A stretch of DNA of 64,000 bases from Methanocaldococcus villosus KIN24-T80 (GCF_000371805.1 NZ_AQUK01000001.1:1066268-1130267), one strand, 5' to 3'; counted from the first letter of the stretch, positions 50,043 to 60,680 are shown. Numbers and translations are program-made. Notes: a model not told the origin generated them from the sequence alone.

Positions 50043-51044
50043 TCACTCAATTTTCATCTTAACAAATATTCCAAAAAACAGTGCTAACATTGGGCCAATC
50101 TTTGTCATAAGTAAATCTAAGGTATTTAATATCCCTGGAAATCCCTGATTTGATATCATTCCTGATAATATCATCCCACTAAAGGGAATTATTAGCCCAA
50201 TACCAAATGTTAAATTCCCTAAGTTTTGTATCATAAACTTAGATGAATCTAACTTTGCCAATGATGATCTGACAATTTCTTCATATAGTTTTTCTAATAG
50301 CAGGGAAAGATTCCCTTTATTATATCCAGCAATTATTTGATCAAAGAAAACAATCATTAGTGGAATTTCAGTTCTTATTTTTGCTCTTTCTAAAGCTTCA
50401 AGCATACTATATCCTGAATTTACATCTCTTAGAACCTGTCTAATTTCATAAGCCACTATTCCAAACTCTCTACTTTTTGATATATGATTTAACACTTCTG
50501 GTAGAGAAGCTCCCGCTCTTAATAATGATATCATAAAAACAAGAGTAAAAAGTATTTGAAGTTTGATCTCTCCTTTAAATAACATCAACTTTAATCTTGG
50601 GTAGAAAATAGAACCAACAAGTATTATAACAGCTCCAACTATACCTTTTATAAAACCTCCTATAATATTTTTAGAAAGAATACCAAGTATTATAAAACCA
50701 AAAATTGATAAAAACATATATAAAACAACTCTTTTAAAATACTCTACTTCATTTTCATATCCTAAATACCTTATCAAATTCCTTGAAAATATTCTTACAT
50801 TTCTTAAAGCTTGTGACAGAGATTCTGCAGATTTAGCAATAAGTTCTTCTTCAAATAATATTCGTTCATACTCTTCTATATTTTCAGGTTCTATTTCCAC
50901 AGGTTCTGTATAAGCTTCTTGAAATTTAGGTTTACTAACTTCTATTTTTTTTAATTCCTTAAGAGTGGCTGTATCTAGAGTAATTAATCCTATATTGTGG
51001 AGAAATAATCGAATTTTTATATATATATTTTTAAGATTAATCAT
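50043..51044 (-). CDS. Type II secretion/pilus membrane protein (TadB-like)
   Basis: A 333-aa protein with a T2SSF domain (LQILFTLVFMISLLRAGASLPEVLNHIS...GNLSLLLEKLYEEIV) and four to five membrane helices. It is the partner of the TadC-like protein; the two appear to be halves of a GspF-type platform. It starts two bases before the end of the KlbA stop region. Confidence 0.85.
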   Translation of the reverse strand: MINLKNIYIKIRLFLHNIGLITLDTATLKELKKIEVSKPKFQEAYTEPVEIEPENIEEYERILFEEELIAKSAESLSQALRNVRIFSRNLIRYLGYENEVEYFKRVVLYMFLSIFGFIILGILSKNIIGGFIKGIVGAVIILVGSIFYPRLKLMLFKGEIKLQILFTLVFMISLLRAGASLPEVLNHISKSREFGIVAYEIRQVLRDVNSGYSMLEALERAKIRTEIPLMIVFFDQIIAGYNKGNLSLLLEKLYEEIVRSSLAKLDSSKFMIQNLGNLTFGIGLIIPFSGMILSGMISNQGFPGILNTLDLLMTKIGPMLALFFGIFVKMKIE

Positions 51045-51045
51045 A

Positions 51046-52584
51046 TTATATCATCTTCATAAGCTTTTCTGGATTTTCTTGATATTTCATAATATATTTC
51101 CCCACACTTTCCAAATCTCTAATATTATTTCTATATAAATAGTTTAAAACTCTCTTTCTAAACTCTCTATCTCTTAATAATTCATCTCTTGATATTCCTG
51201 CTATTTCACAAACTTCTTCTTCCCATAAACAAATTCCTCTTTTTTCTAATATATCTTTTAATCCATTATATTCATACAATGTAGTTTTAGCAATCTCTTG
51301 CCCTTCTCCAACACCTTTAACTACTTCAACTATTCCCAAAATTCTTCTTATTGTTTTTCCAGCTCTTCTGATTCTTTGTATATTTATAATAAAATTTAAA
51401 GCTGTTAACATAATCTTTGGAACATTCATAGGAGGGCTTGTTAATCTCAATATCGCCTCATCAGCACTGTTGGCATGTAATGTTCCAGAACATCCATCAT
51501 GTCCTGTGTTCATAGCTACTAATAGGGAGTGAGCTTCTTCTCCTCTAACCTCTCCAACAAATATCCTATCTGGTCTCATTCTAAGAGCATTTTTTATTAG
51601 ATCATCCATAGTAACTTCATACTCAGGCATTCCTGGTCTTGCCGGTCGAGTAACAAGTTTTATAACATGTTTATGTGGAATTTGTAATTCAGGAGTATCT
51701 TCTATAGTAATTATTCTCTCATTGTACATAGAAAACATTGACAAAACATTTAAAAGAGTAGTCTTACCAGAACCTGTACCTCCAACTATTAAGGTATTTG
51801 CAGGCTTAGCACCAAAATATCCTTCTACAGCTTGCCATAAAAATGCTGCAGTATCTATATCTAAAGTACCAAAGTTTATTAAATCTATAACAGTTAATGG
51901 ATCTTTTGAGAACTTTCTTATTGTTAGAGTAGCTCCATTCATACATATATCTGATGTTGTAGCATTAACCCTACTACCATCTGGCAAAAATGCATCTAAC
52001 ATAGGGGTTCTTGAATCTATAGGTCTATTAACTAAGTTGGCTATACTTTCAATAATTCTATCTACTTCATTTCTATCTAGTATAATATTTGTTTCACACA
52101 TTTGATGTTTTCTATGGAAAACATAAACAGGATAGTTATAACCATTAATCATTATTTCTTCTAATCTCTCATCATTTATAGGAATCTCTAATAGTCCAAA
52201 TCTACCTGATATCAAATAAAAAAATTTAGCTAATGATTCTATATAAGGTAATTTTAAATTATATTTTATAGAAAAATCATTAATAAAGTGTTTTATTTGT
52301 TCATATGTAACTAAACCCAAATCACCTATTTGCATTCTAATAAGATCAAAATGTTCTTTAGATAATTTTGATAAAGATTCATTTATTTTTTCTATTTCAG
52401 GGATAAGATAGTATGTATAACCCTCTTCCTTTTTAATAATAACATTAAATGTGATTTCATCTACATTAACATCATAAACATCTAATATATCCTCTTCTTT
52501 TTTTATAGGTTTTTTTAAGATTGATGATGGTTTATCTTCAACTATTATTTTTTTATCTTTTTTTATCTTATCAATTAGCCCCAT
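51046..52584 (-). CDS. klbA: Type II/IV secretion ATPase, KlbA/TadA type
   Basis: A 512-aa secretion ATPase: Walker A VGGTGSGKTT near residue 270, Asp box IEDTPEL, Walker B IFVGEVRGEEA, and His box GTLHANSADEA. The intein insertion site known from M. jannaschii KlbA (after NTGHDG, before a Cys) is uninterrupted here, with Cys365 in place. It would energise the two membrane proteins downstream. No pilin gene is adjacent, so the exported substrate is unknown. Confidence 0.92.
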   Translation of the reverse strand: MGLIDKIKKDKKIIVEDKPSSILKKPIKKEEDILDVYDVNVDEITFNVIIKKEEGYTYYLIPEIEKINESLSKLSKEHFDLIRMQIGDLGLVTYEQIKHFINDFSIKYNLKLPYIESLAKFFYLISGRFGLLEIPINDERLEEIMINGYNYPVYVFHRKHQMCETNIILDRNEVDRIIESIANLVNRPIDSRTPMLDAFLPDGSRVNATTSDICMNGATLTIRKFSKDPLTVIDLINFGTLDIDTAAFLWQAVEGYFGAKPANTLIVGGTGSGKTTLLNVLSMFSMYNERIITIEDTPELQIPHKHVIKLVTRPARPGMPEYEVTMDDLIKNALRMRPDRIFVGEVRGEEAHSLLVAMNTGHDGCSGTLHANSADEAILRLTSPPMNVPKIMLTALNFIINIQRIRRAGKTIRRILGIVEVVKGVGEGQEIAKTTLYEYNGLKDILEKRGICLWEEEVCEIAGISRDELLRDREFRKRVLNYLYRNNIRDLESVGKYIMKYQENPEKLMKMI

Positions 52585-52608
52585 AATTATCCCAAAATAG
52601 GAATTAAG

Positions 52609-53565
52609 TTATAATGTCACATCAATATCTAAATGTTCTGTTAGCTCTTTATATCTATTTCTTATAGTTACTTCAGTAACTCCTGCTACTTCTGCCACTT
52701 CTCTCTGTGTTTTTCTACATCCTAAAAGAACACTGGCTATATATATAGCTGCAGCTGCTACTCCAGTTGGGCCTCTTCCACTAGTTAACCCTTTTTCTGC
52801 TGCCTTCTTTAATATTTGTATAGCTTTACTTTCAACTTCTCCAGGCAAACCTAACTCAGAAGCAAATCTTGGAACATAGTCTATTGGATTTGTAGGAGTT
52901 AATTTTATCCCCAACTCCCTTGCCAAAAATCTATATGTCCTTCCAATTTCTTTTCTATCAACTCTTGAAACCTCTGCAATTTCATCTAATGTTCTTGGGA
53001 TTTTACATTTTCTACAGGCTGCATAAACAGCAGCAGCAACTACACCTTCTATACTTCTTCCTCTTATTAATCCTTTTTCAACAGCATTTCTATATATTTT
53101 AGCAGCATGTTCCCTAACATGCCTTGGTAATCCTAATTTTGATGCTATTCTATCTAATTCAGATAAAGCAAATGTTAAATTTCTTTCAGATGCATCACTA
53201 ACTCTTATTCTTCTTTGCCATTTTCTTAATCTATATAATTGAGCTCTCTTATTTGCAGATATATCTTTTCCATAACTATCTTTATTTCTCCAATCAATTA
53301 CTGTAGATAATCCTTTATCATGAATGGTTAGTGTTATTGGAGCTCCAACTCTACATCTTTTTATCTTTTGCTCATGATCAAATGCTCTCCACTCTGGACC
53401 TACATCAAATAGGTTATCTTTAATAACACATCCACACTTTGAACAGACGATTTCAGCTTTAACATAATCTTTTATAACCTCTTTACTACCACATATTGGG
53501 CATACTATTTCTTCTTCTTGTTCATCTTTTTTCTCTTTCTTTTCTAATTTTTCTTTAACTTCCAT
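52609..53565 (-). CDS. tfb: Transcription initiation factor B
   Basis: TFB bridges TBP and RNA polymerase. The 318-aa protein has a zinc ribbon (C22, C25, C41, C44), the B-reader/linker ([17 protein letters not shown]) and two cyclin folds with repeated [16 protein letters not shown] and [15 protein letters not shown]. It is intein-free; I recall an intein in the M. jannaschii protein. SD AAGTGATC precedes ATG 53565. Confidence 0.96.
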   Translation of the reverse strand: MEVKEKLEKKEKKDEQEEEIVCPICGSKEVIKDYVKAEIVCSKCGCVIKDNLFDVGPEWRAFDHEQKIKRCRVGAPITLTIHDKGLSTVIDWRNKDSYGKDISANKRAQLYRLRKWQRRIRVSDASERNLTFALSELDRIASKLGLPRHVREHAAKIYRNAVEKGLIRGRSIEGVVAAAVYAACRKCKIPRTLDEIAEVSRVDRKEIGRTYRFLARELGIKLTPTNPIDYVPRFASELGLPGEVESKAIQILKKAAEKGLTSGRGPTGVAAAAIYIASVLLGCRKTQREVAEVAGVTEVTIRNRYKELTEHLDIDVTL

Positions 53566-53575
53566 ATGAGATCAC

Positions 53576-53782
53576 TTAATTTTTATTTGTAAAAACAAAA
53601 TCTACATTAATATCTTTTTTAATTGGCTTTATCTTTATGTATGGATTGGATACAGGGCCAAAGATGTCTACAATAACACCTATTTTCTTTTTCTTAAAAT
53701 AGACAGGAGAATTTATCTTTACATTTTTACCTCTACCGATAAGAAATCCTTTAGGAGTTTTATGGAGTATCTTAATTTTCAC
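53576..53782 (-). CDS. gar1: H/ACA RNP protein Gar1
   Basis: A 68-aa beta-barrel protein (GFLIGRGKNVKINSPVYFKK...GVIVDIFGPVSNPYIKIKPIK) matching archaeal Gar1, which binds Cbf5 and speeds pseudouridylation by H/ACA RNPs. GTG start behind GGGGGT. It lies 10 bases before tfb, so its expression is tied to the transcription factor and the secretion genes. Its guide RNA partner class is present at 4800. Confidence 0.88.
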   Translation of the reverse strand: MKIKILHKTPKGFLIGRGKNVKINSPVYFKKKKIGVIVDIFGPVSNPYIKIKPIKKDINVDFVFTNKN

Positions 53783-53822
53783 ACTACCCCCTTATGGATA
53801 TTTGAGAAAAACCAATATATAA

Positions 53823-53836
53823 AATTTTCGAAAATT
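53823..53836. repeat. 14-bp palindrome in the gar1/homocysteine gene intergenic region
   Basis: AATTTTCGAAAATT is a perfect palindrome around a CG step, 40 bases before the gar1 start. The remainder of 53783-53961 is almost pure A and T with several TATA-like strings serving both directions, and I see no other gene in it. Confidence 0.4.
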
Positions 53837-53961
53837 ATATATATAAGTAGATATTTGTCATATATATATTTTACCATATTATATATTTAATTTGAATATA
53901 TAATTTTATGGATATAAAATTTAAAATATAAATTTAAAATTTTAAAAATTAATGTGATAAC

Positions 53962-55485
53962 ATGAAAAGCATAGCTGAAATTAATGAAAAAATAAAAAAG
54001 GGAGAAGCTGTTGTAGTTACTGCAGAAGAGATGATAAAGATTGTAGAAGAAGAAGGGGCTAAAAAAGCTGCTGAATATGTTGATGTGGTTACAACAGGAA
54101 CATTTGGGGCTATGTGCTCTTCAGGAGTTTTTATTAATTTTGGTCATTCAGACCCTCCAATAAAAATGCTAAAAATTTATTTAAATAATGTTGAATGTTA
54201 TGGAGGTTTAGCAGCTGTTGATACTTATCTTGGAGCAGCTCAGCCTAATGAAGATCCTGATATTGATATAGAGTATGGTGGAGCTCATGTTATTGAAGAT
54301 TTAATTAGAGGAAAAGAGGTTGAATTGTATGCTGAAGGTTATACAACTGACTGTTATCCAAGAAAAGAGATTAATGTTAAAATAACATTAGATGATGTCA
54401 ATCAAGCTATTATGGTTAATCCAAGAAACTGTTATCAAACTTATACAGCAGCAACAAACAGTAGAGAGGAGAAAATATATACATACATGGGTATCTTATT
54501 ACCAGAGTATAATAATGTTCATTATTCTGGGGCAGGACAGTTAAATCCATTACAAAATGATTATGATCCAAAAACTGGTGAGTTTAATACAATAGGAATA
54601 GGAACTAAGATATTTTTAGGTGGAGGAGTGGGATATGTTATTGGAGAGGGTACACAACACAATCCACCATTTGGTACTTTAATGGTAAAAGGGGATTTAA
54701 AACAGATGAATGCTAAATATGTTAGAGCTGCAACTATGCCAAGATATGGTTCAACACTTTATATTGGGATAGGTATTCCTATTCCTGTTTTAAATGAGAA
54801 GATAGCTAAAAGATGTGCTATAAGGGATGAAGATATAGAAGTGCCAATCTATGATTATGGGGTTCCAAGGAGAGATAGGCCATTAGTTGGTAAAACTAAT
54901 TATAAAGAATTAAGATCTGGAAAGATTGTTTTAGAAGTGGAAATTGATAATAAGAGAGTAGAAAAAGCTGTTAAAACTGGACCTGTTTCAAGTTATAAGA
55001 TGGCTAGAGAAGTTGCTAAAGAATTAAAAAATTGGATATTAAATGGAGAATTTTTATTAACTGAAAGGGTAGCCCCACTAGGAAAACCTGAATTTAAACC
55101 AATGAAATCCCCAATAACATTGGTTAAAGATATTATGAGCTCTCCTCCAATAGTGGCTAATCCAAATATAACAATAAATGAGGCAGCCAATGTATTAATA
55201 AAATATGATATCAATCACCTTCCTATAGTTGATAGTGAAGGAAGATTAATAGGAATTGTCACTTCATGGGATATAGCAAAAGCCTTAGCTCTAAATAAGA
55301 AAAAGATAGATGAAATAATGACAAAGAATGTTGTTGTAGCATATAAAGATGAACCTATAGATGTTGTTGCTAGGAGAATGAGTTTAAATAAAATTTCAGG
55401 AATGCCAGTTATTGATGAGAATAAAAGAGTAATTGGGGTAATAACTTCAGAAGACATATCTGGACTATTAGGTGAAAAAAAATGA
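53962..55485 (+). CDS. Homocysteine biosynthesis protein (DUF39) with CBS domains
   Basis: A 507-aa protein: an N-terminal DUF39 domain of about 380 residues ([48 protein letters not shown]) with a cysteine in a likely catalytic place, then two CBS repeats ([55 protein letters not shown]). In Methanosarcina the DUF39 protein with the partner ferredoxin makes homocysteine from aspartate semialdehyde and sulfide. The CBS pair may sense an adenosyl ligand. ATGA overlap with the next gene. Confidence 0.88.
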   Translation: MKSIAEINEKIKKGEAVVVTAEEMIKIVEEEGAKKAAEYVDVVTTGTFGAMCSSGVFINFGHSDPPIKMLKIYLNNVECYGGLAAVDTYLGAAQPNEDPDIDIEYGGAHVIEDLIRGKEVELYAEGYTTDCYPRKEINVKITLDDVNQAIMVNPRNCYQTYTAATNSREEKIYTYMGILLPEYNNVHYSGAGQLNPLQNDYDPKTGEFNTIGIGTKIFLGGGVGYVIGEGTQHNPPFGTLMVKGDLKQMNAKYVRAATMPRYGSTLYIGIGIPIPVLNEKIAKRCAIRDEDIEVPIYDYGVPRRDRPLVGKTNYKELRSGKIVLEVEIDNKRVEKAVKTGPVSSYKMAREVAKELKNWILNGEFLLTERVAPLGKPEFKPMKSPITLVKDIMSSPPIVANPNITINEAANVLIKYDINHLPIVDSEGRLIGIVTSWDIAKALALNKKKIDEIMTKNVVVAYKDEPIDVVARRMSLNKISGMPVIDENKRVIGVITSEDISGLLGEKK

Positions 55486-55877
55486 GAAAGAGAGTTTATT
55501 ATTGGACACACTCAGAACATATAAATAAGCCTGTAATATCAGAAACAATATTGAAAACAGGGGTTAATATTAATATATTAAAAGCTAAAGTTGAGCCTCA
55601 AGAGGCTTTTTTGATATTAGAGCTTATTGGAGATGAGGAAAAAATAAAAAAAGCTCTATCTTATTTATCCAAATTTGGAGATGTTGAAGAAATTAAAAAA
55701 GTTATTAAGAGGGATTATGAAAAATGTGTCCATTGTGGCTGCTGCATTACTCAGTGTCCATTAAACATTATTTATATGGATGATGAGTATAATGTAGTTT
55801 TTAAAGAAGAAGAGTGTGTGGGATGCAAAAACTGTTTAAAAGCATGTCCATTTAAAGCTATAGAAATAATTGATTAG
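55482..55877 (+). CDS. NIL domain ferredoxin of homocysteine biosynthesis
   Basis: A 131-aa protein: N-terminal NIL domain (about 1-75) and two [4Fe-4S] motifs ([28 protein letters not shown]). It partners DUF39 in homocysteine synthesis, probably delivering electrons or sulfur. It shares four bases with that gene, and its end overlaps the convergent thiDN gene by four bases. Confidence 0.87.
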   Translation: MRKRVYYWTHSEHINKPVISETILKTGVNINILKAKVEPQEAFLILELIGDEEKIKKALSYLSKFGDVEEIKKVIKRDYEKCVHCGCCITQCPLNIIYMDDEYNVVFKEEECVGCKNCLKACPFKAIEIID

Positions 55878-57085
55878 CATTTTTTATAAATCTTCTCTAT
55901 TTCTTTAACCTTATTTACAACATCTATAGCATCTTTTCCTAAAACTCTAATCATAGGCTCTTTTCCAACATCTCCAGTGTCATAAATAATATCTGCTTCT
56001 TTATCTTTTTTTAAAGCCACACTAACCCCCCATTCCATAGTGGATACATTTTTTGGCTCATCTTTTCTATTAAAAGAAGTTATTTTAAAATTATCTTTTA
56101 GTCTATCAATTAGATCTTCATCATATCTTATATTCATACAAGCTCTAACTTTAGGATTAATTTTTGATGCAGAAAGAACAACTCTAGCTATATGTCCATT
56201 TACTCCAAATTTAAAATCTCCAGCAATATAAAAACTATTCTCCTTATTTTTAACTATTCTTCCGGTTAGTGAGGCTATATCATTTATATCCTTAGGTAAA
56301 ATAAGAGATTCAGCAATATTTGAACCAACTTCAGGAATTAATGAAAAATTAAATTTTTTTAGTAATTTTAAGGCATAATAAAGATTTTTTAATACTTTCT
56401 CTTTATTTATATAAGTTGGATTAACATTATAACCATATCTTGATTTATTAGCATAAATTACTGAAGCTAAAACTAATTTTTTTGCTTCTTTTATGGCTTC
56501 TATTAAATCATATCCTTTATATAAAAAACAGGCTATAGCTGTTGCATAACAACAACCTGTTCCATGAACTTCTTTATCTATTTTATAACCCTTAAATTCA
56601 TATATTTTTTTATTACCTTTTATTAAAGTATCATCTATCCCAGTAATTAAAATGTAATTTTCAAGATTAAAATCTTTTATTTTCTCATACTCTTCTTTAT
56701 TAGGTGTTATTAAGTAAGAGAGTTCAAAAAGTTTTTTGTAGTCTTTAACATCAATAAAATTGTAACCTGTTGTTGAAGATAACACAGGATCACAGATAAC
56801 TTTTAAATTATATTTTTTAATATATTTCACTAAAATATCAATTGCATCCTTACTTAAAACTCCTGTTTTTACAATTTTTATATCAAACTCTTCAAAAACA
56901 GCTTTAAACTGTTTTTTTATATTATCTTCTGGAATTTCAAATTTTTCATAAACTTCTTTATTAGTTTGAGGTACTGTGCAAGTTATAATAGAAGGAGTGT
57001 AGATATTTAAGGTGTTAGCTGTTTTTATATCAACACTAATTCCTGCTCCAGAAATTGGATCAAAACCTCCAACTATTAATAACAT
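55874..57085 (-). CDS. thiDN: Bifunctional HMP(-P) kinase/thiamine phosphate synthase ThiDN
   Basis: A 403-aa fusion for thiamine synthesis. Residues 1-235 are ThiD (VGGFDPISGAGISVDIK, CDPVLSSTTGY, HGTGCCYATAIACFLYKGYDL), which phosphorylates hydroxymethylpyrimidine twice. Residues about 245-403 are ThiN (IPEVGSNIAESLILPKD, GRIVKNKENSFYIAGDFKFGVNGHIAR), which replaces ThiE in archaea. It ends an apparent operon with trpD. Confidence 0.93.
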   Translation of the reverse strand: MLLIVGGFDPISGAGISVDIKTANTLNIYTPSIITCTVPQTNKEVYEKFEIPEDNIKKQFKAVFEEFDIKIVKTGVLSKDAIDILVKYIKKYNLKVICDPVLSSTTGYNFIDVKDYKKLFELSYLITPNKEEYEKIKDFNLENYILITGIDDTLIKGNKKIYEFKGYKIDKEVHGTGCCYATAIACFLYKGYDLIEAIKEAKKLVLASVIYANKSRYGYNVNPTYINKEKVLKNLYYALKLLKKFNFSLIPEVGSNIAESLILPKDINDIASLTGRIVKNKENSFYIAGDFKFGVNGHIARVVLSASKINPKVRACMNIRYDEDLIDRLKDNFKITSFNRKDEPKNVSTMEWGVSVALKKDKEADIIYDTGDVGKEPMIRVLGKDAIDVVNKVKEIEKIYKKC

Positions 57086-57089
57086 AATT

Positions 57090-57335
57090 TCACTTAATAG
57101 CTTTTATATTAATTTCCCTTAAACACTTCATAACTCTTTCTATATATTTTTCTAACTCTTCAGCTCTCTTTAAGTCAGTCTCTTCAACTTTTATTTTACT
57201 ATTAGCCAATTTTTCTTTTAATTCTCTAACACTTCTTACCTCATATTTCTTTAAAATATTATTTAATTCCTCCTCTAAATTTTTTAACTCTTCATTAAAG
57301 ACTTTTTTCATAGATTTTATTATTATCTTCTCCAT
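57090..57335 (-). CDS. Small coiled-coil protein
   Basis: An 81-aa, Lys/Glu-rich helical protein that probably forms a coiled coil (LEEELNNILKKYEVRSVRE...VEETDLKRAEELEKYIERVM). It lies three bases after trpD and four before thiDN, the same arrangement as I recall for an uncharacterised gene in M. jannaschii. No function can be assigned. Confidence 0.7.
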   Translation of the reverse strand: MEKIIIKSMKKVFNEELKNLEEELNNILKKYEVRSVRELKEKLANSKIKVEETDLKRAEELEKYIERVMKCLREINIKAIK

Positions 57336-57338
57336 TTT

Positions 57339-58340
57339 TCATCCCATATAAAAATCTATTAATTTTTCTAACTGTTTTAAAGCTTTACCAGAGTCTATAG
57401 CTTTATTAGCTTTTTCAATTCCCTCAAAAACATTTTTAGCCTCTCCACAGATGTAAAGGGCAAATGCTGAATTTAATACAACAATATCTCTTTTAGCTCC
57501 TTCCTCACCTTCTAATATATTTTTGATTATTTTAGCATTTTCCTCTGCAGAACCTCCCATTAAATCTTCTAATTTTGCTTTTTTGAACCCAAATTGTTCT
57601 GGCTCAATTTCATAAAACTTTATCTCATTATCTTTAAATTCAGCTATCTTTGTTTTTCCTACAGTTGTTATTTCATCCATTCCCGAACCATGGGCTACTA
57701 TTGCCCCCTTAAGGTTTAAATTCTTTAATACATATATAAGCTTATCAACTAACTTTTCATCATAAACTCCCATTAGTTGATAATTAGCATTTGCAGGATT
57801 TGTTAGTGGTCCTAGGATGTTAAATACAGTTCTTATTTTGATATCTCTCCTAACTGGGAGAGCATACTTCATAGCTGGATGATAATTTGGAGCAAACAAA
57901 AATCCTATGTTTATTTTTTCTATACTCTCTTTAACTCTTTCTATTGGAACATTTAAATTTATTCCTAAAGCTTCAAGAACATCTGCTGATCCACTCTTAC
58001 TAGACACTGCCCTATTTCCATGCTTGGCTACAGGAACATACACTGAAACTACAAAAGCAACAGTAGTGCTTATATTAAAAGTATTTAAATTATCTCCACC
58101 AGTACCACAGACATCTATAAGTTTTTCTACATTAGGTTTTATTTTTATAGCATATTCTCTCATAACTTCTGCAAATGCAGTAATTTCATCAACTGTTTCT
58201 CCTTTCATCCTTAGAGCTGTCAGCAAAGCAGCAATTTGTGTCTCTTTAGCTTTACCACTCATTATTTCTTGCATAACTTTCTTAGCTTCATCTTTACTTA
58301 AATCTTTAAATTCTACAACCTTTTTTATAGCATCAATCAT
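57339..58340 (-). CDS. trpD: Anthranilate phosphoribosyltransferase
   Basis: Second dedicated step of tryptophan synthesis. The 333-aa protein has the PRPP-binding [15 protein letters not shown] near residues 77-91, [21 protein letters not shown] and [10 protein letters not shown]. The other trp genes are not near. It shares four bases (ATGA) with nadE. Confidence 0.95.
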   Translation of the reverse strand: MIDAIKKVVEFKDLSKDEAKKVMQEIMSGKAKETQIAALLTALRMKGETVDEITAFAEVMREYAIKIKPNVEKLIDVCGTGGDNLNTFNISTTVAFVVSVYVPVAKHGNRAVSSKSGSADVLEALGINLNVPIERVKESIEKINIGFLFAPNYHPAMKYALPVRRDIKIRTVFNILGPLTNPANANYQLMGVYDEKLVDKLIYVLKNLNLKGAIVAHGSGMDEITTVGKTKIAEFKDNEIKFYEIEPEQFGFKKAKLEDLMGGSAEENAKIIKNILEGEEGAKRDIVVLNSAFALYICGEAKNVFEGIEKANKAIDSGKALKQLEKLIDFYMG

Positions 58341-59086
58341 TCTCTCACTTTTGGATATTTTACTCCTGCTCTTTTATGCTCACTTTTTTTAATTAAATTA
58401 AATACATGTTCCACTTTTTTAATATCTATATTCAACTCTCTTGATATTTCTTCAGCATTTTTTCCTTTTTCATATAGTATTAATATTTTATCTAATAGAT
58501 CATAACTAATCCCCAATTCTTCTTCATCTGTCTGTCCTTCCCATAATCCTGCTGATGGAGTTTTCATTATAATCTTTTCAGGAACTTTAAGTTCTTTAGC
58601 AAGATTTCTAACATCTGTTTTATATAAATCCAATATTGGATATATATCAGCAGCTCCATCTCCATACTTTGTAAAGTAGCCTGTTAACCACTCTGACTTA
58701 TTTCCTGTTCCAACAACTAACAGATTATATTTGTTGGCATAGTAGTATAATAAACACATTCTTACTCTAGGTTTTAAATTAGCATCAGCAAATTCAAATT
58801 CTTTTACTGGAGAATATACACCAAAAGCTTTTAAAATATCAGTAATGTCAATTATTTTATATTTAATTCCTAACAATTCAGCAACCATTTTTGCATCTTC
58901 AATATCTTCTATTTTACTCATCTTTTCAGGCATTATTAGTCCCAAAACTTTATCCTTTCCTAATGCTTTAACACATAAAAAGGCAGTTACAGTTGAGTCA
59001 ATTCCCCCACTTAAACCAATAACCACTCCATTAGCTTTAGCCTTCTCAACTTCATCTCTTATAAATTTAGTTATCTTTTCTATCAT
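58337..59086 (-). CDS. nadE: NAD synthetase, ammonia-dependent
   Basis: Amidates nicotinic acid adenine dinucleotide. The 249-aa protein has the PP-loop [14 protein letters not shown] near residues 24-37 and lacks a glutaminase domain, so free ammonia is the donor. Other motifs are [25 protein letters not shown] and [18 protein letters not shown]. It overlaps the channel gene by 20 bases. Confidence 0.94.
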   Translation of the reverse strand: MIEKITKFIRDEVEKAKANGVVIGLSGGIDSTVTAFLCVKALGKDKVLGLIMPEKMSKIEDIEDAKMVAELLGIKYKIIDITDILKAFGVYSPVKEFEFADANLKPRVRMCLLYYYANKYNLLVVGTGNKSEWLTGYFTKYGDGAADIYPILDLYKTDVRNLAKELKVPEKIIMKTPSAGLWEGQTDEEELGISYDLLDKILILYEKGKNAEEISRELNIDIKKVEHVFNLIKKSEHKRAGVKYPKVRE

Positions 59087-59822
59087 ATTTTCCCTCTAAC
59101 AATCTTTCTAAATTCTTAATACTCTCTTCAGTTCCAAAAGCATATATAACATCTCCAGGTTTTAAAATAAAATCTGGAAATGGGTTTATAAAAAATTGAT
59201 CTTTTCTCTTTATTCCTAGTATTGTAGCTCCAGTCTTTTTTCTTATATCAGCATCTCTTAATGTTTTATAAGATAATTCACTATCTTTCTTAATTAAAAA
59301 CTTTTTTAAATTTATATCTTCTCCATATTCTCCCTTAGCTACTTCTATAAAGGTTTCTAAGAAATCCAAAACTCCCCTTTTAGTGGATAAAACAGCCATT
59401 CTTAAACCACCAATTAGATATGGAGAGACTACTTTATTTGCTCCAGCAATCTTTAGCTTCTTTATACTTTCAAACTCATTAGCCTTGGCTGTGATTAATA
59501 TATCACTCTTCAGCTCTTTAGCTGTTAAAGTTAGAAAAACATTATCAGCATCAGTAGGTAGGCAAGCTATTAAACATTTAGCATTTTCAATATTTGCCTT
59601 TTTTAAAGTTTCATTTTTTTTAGCATCCCCCACAATATATAAAAAATTATCATACTTCTCTGCCTCTTCTTTAAGCACATCTTCCCTAACATCTATAGCA
59701 ACAAATGGGATATTTTCTTTTATTAAGTAACTTCCCACAACTCTTCCCAACCTTCCATAACCACAAACAATATAATGATCCTTAAGCTTTTTTATTTTAT
59801 TTTCCATTATTTTCATCCTCAT
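59067..59822 (-). CDS. Possible free RCK subunit from an internal start
   Basis: Inside the channel gene, ATG 59822 (Met94, just after TM2) is preceded by GGAGAA with a 4-base gap. Translation there yields a 251-aa RCK-only protein. The channel MthK is known to make such a soluble RCK from its internal Met107, and eight RCKs form its gating ring. The matching place of the internal Met and the good SD support the same here. Confidence 0.5.
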   Translation of the reverse strand: MRMKIMENKIKKLKDHYIVCGYGRLGRVVGSYLIKENIPFVAIDVREDVLKEEAEKYDNFLYIVGDAKKNETLKKANIENAKCLIACLPTDADNVFLTLTAKELKSDILITAKANEFESIKKLKIAGANKVVSPYLIGGLRMAVLSTKRGVLDFLETFIEVAKGEYGEDINLKKFLIKKDSELSYKTLRDADIRKKTGATILGIKRKDQFFINPFPDFILKPGDVIYAFGTEESIKNLERLLEGKYDRKDN

Positions 59823-60101
59823 ATATTCTCCAAATTTTCCTTCAGCAATATATTCAGCTATTAAACTAAAAAGATACATTACTATTCCTACTCCCAAACA
59901 GAGATATATAACCGTTATAGCTTTTCCTAAAGTAGTCTTAGGAACAAAATCACCATAACCTGTAGTAGTTATTGTTATAACACTAAAATATAAGGCTGTA
60001 AAATAATCTACATTTTCAATTACACTTATTAAATAAGCATAGGTTAAAATTAATAACATTGACAAAATAGCTACAATTATTATCTTATTCCTAGCTTTCA
60101 T
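59067..60101 (-). CDS. RCK-type potassium channel (MthK-like)
   Basis: A 344-aa channel with two membrane helices (about 8-28 and 62-85), pore loop with filter TTTGYGD near residues 45-51, a hinge glycine in TM2, and a cytoplasmic RCK module (IVCGYGRLGRVVGSYLI; C-terminal TrkA-C domain from about 255). This is the MthK plan of Ca2+-gated potassium channels; the ligand here is not known. It lies upstream of nadE. Confidence 0.92.
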   Translation of the reverse strand: MKARNKIIIVAILSMLLILTYAYLISVIENVDYFTALYFSVITITTTGYGDFVPKTTLGKAITVIYLCLGVGIVMYLFSLIAEYIAEGKFGEYMRMKIMENKIKKLKDHYIVCGYGRLGRVVGSYLIKENIPFVAIDVREDVLKEEAEKYDNFLYIVGDAKKNETLKKANIENAKCLIACLPTDADNVFLTLTAKELKSDILITAKANEFESIKKLKIAGANKVVSPYLIGGLRMAVLSTKRGVLDFLETFIEVAKGEYGEDINLKKFLIKKDSELSYKTLRDADIRKKTGATILGIKRKDQFFINPFPDFILKPGDVIYAFGTEESIKNLERLLEGKYDRKDN

Positions 60102-60128
60102 AAACTAAAAATTTATAAATGCTAGTAT

Positions 60129-60680
60129 TTAATGTTTAAAGTTTTCTATTAAAATCTTAGCTAATTTCTTATGTTCTTCACTACCAACTTTTTTTATTAC
60201 CCCATAATATTTTTCCATATCTTTTTTAAATTCTTCTTTTTTATCATCTTTAATATGATTTAGCCTTGAATATATTATAGCCATTTCTACTAAAAGGCCA
60301 TCAGCCCTACAATAAGGTTTTATTTTTTTATTTAAACAAATTCTCCCAATTTCTTTTCCTTTTATAATCATTAATTTGGACTCTCCATAAATATCTCTCT
60401 TTACTAAAAACTTTCTTTCAGTAACTTTATAAAAAATAGAGAGGTAAGCCCTATCAATATATGGGATATCTTTATAATATTTATAATCATCCTCATCAGT
60501 TATTAAAGCTTTAACTAATTCTATAGGATCAACTATATTAACAGAAAAGTAATTCTCTTTTAATAAATTATTGTATGTATGAGATCCATAAAATAGTCTC
60601 AGAATAGCATAGTTATCTTTAAAACTAACACCAATTGGGGCTTTATTATTTTTTGTACATACAACAGCTTCATAAATCAT
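60129..60680 (-). CDS. DUF447 protein, flavin reductase-like fold
   Basis: A 183-aa protein with the DUF447 pattern (NKAPIGVSFKDNYAILRLFYGSHTYNNLL...FSVNIVDPI) of a split-barrel FMN-binding fold and a helical C-terminal part. Function unknown. It follows the methyltransferase gene with an 11-base overlap and ends 28 bases before the channel gene. Confidence 0.75.
   Translation of the reverse strand: MIYEAVVCTKNNKAPIGVSFKDNYAILRLFYGSHTYNNLLKENYFSVNIVDPIELVKALITDEDDYKYYKDIPYIDRAYLSIFYKVTERKFLVKRDIYGESKLMIIKGKEIGRICLNKKIKPYCRADGLLVEMAIIYSRLNHIKDDKKEEFKKDMEKYYGVIKKVGSEEHKKLAKILIENFKH

Noticed and set aside
53783-53961. Possible origin of replication in the A/T-only stretch with MCM and TFB genes not far away
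   Set aside because: No origin recognition box repeats or orc1/cdc6 gene is seen; low GC here is explained by back-to-back promoters.
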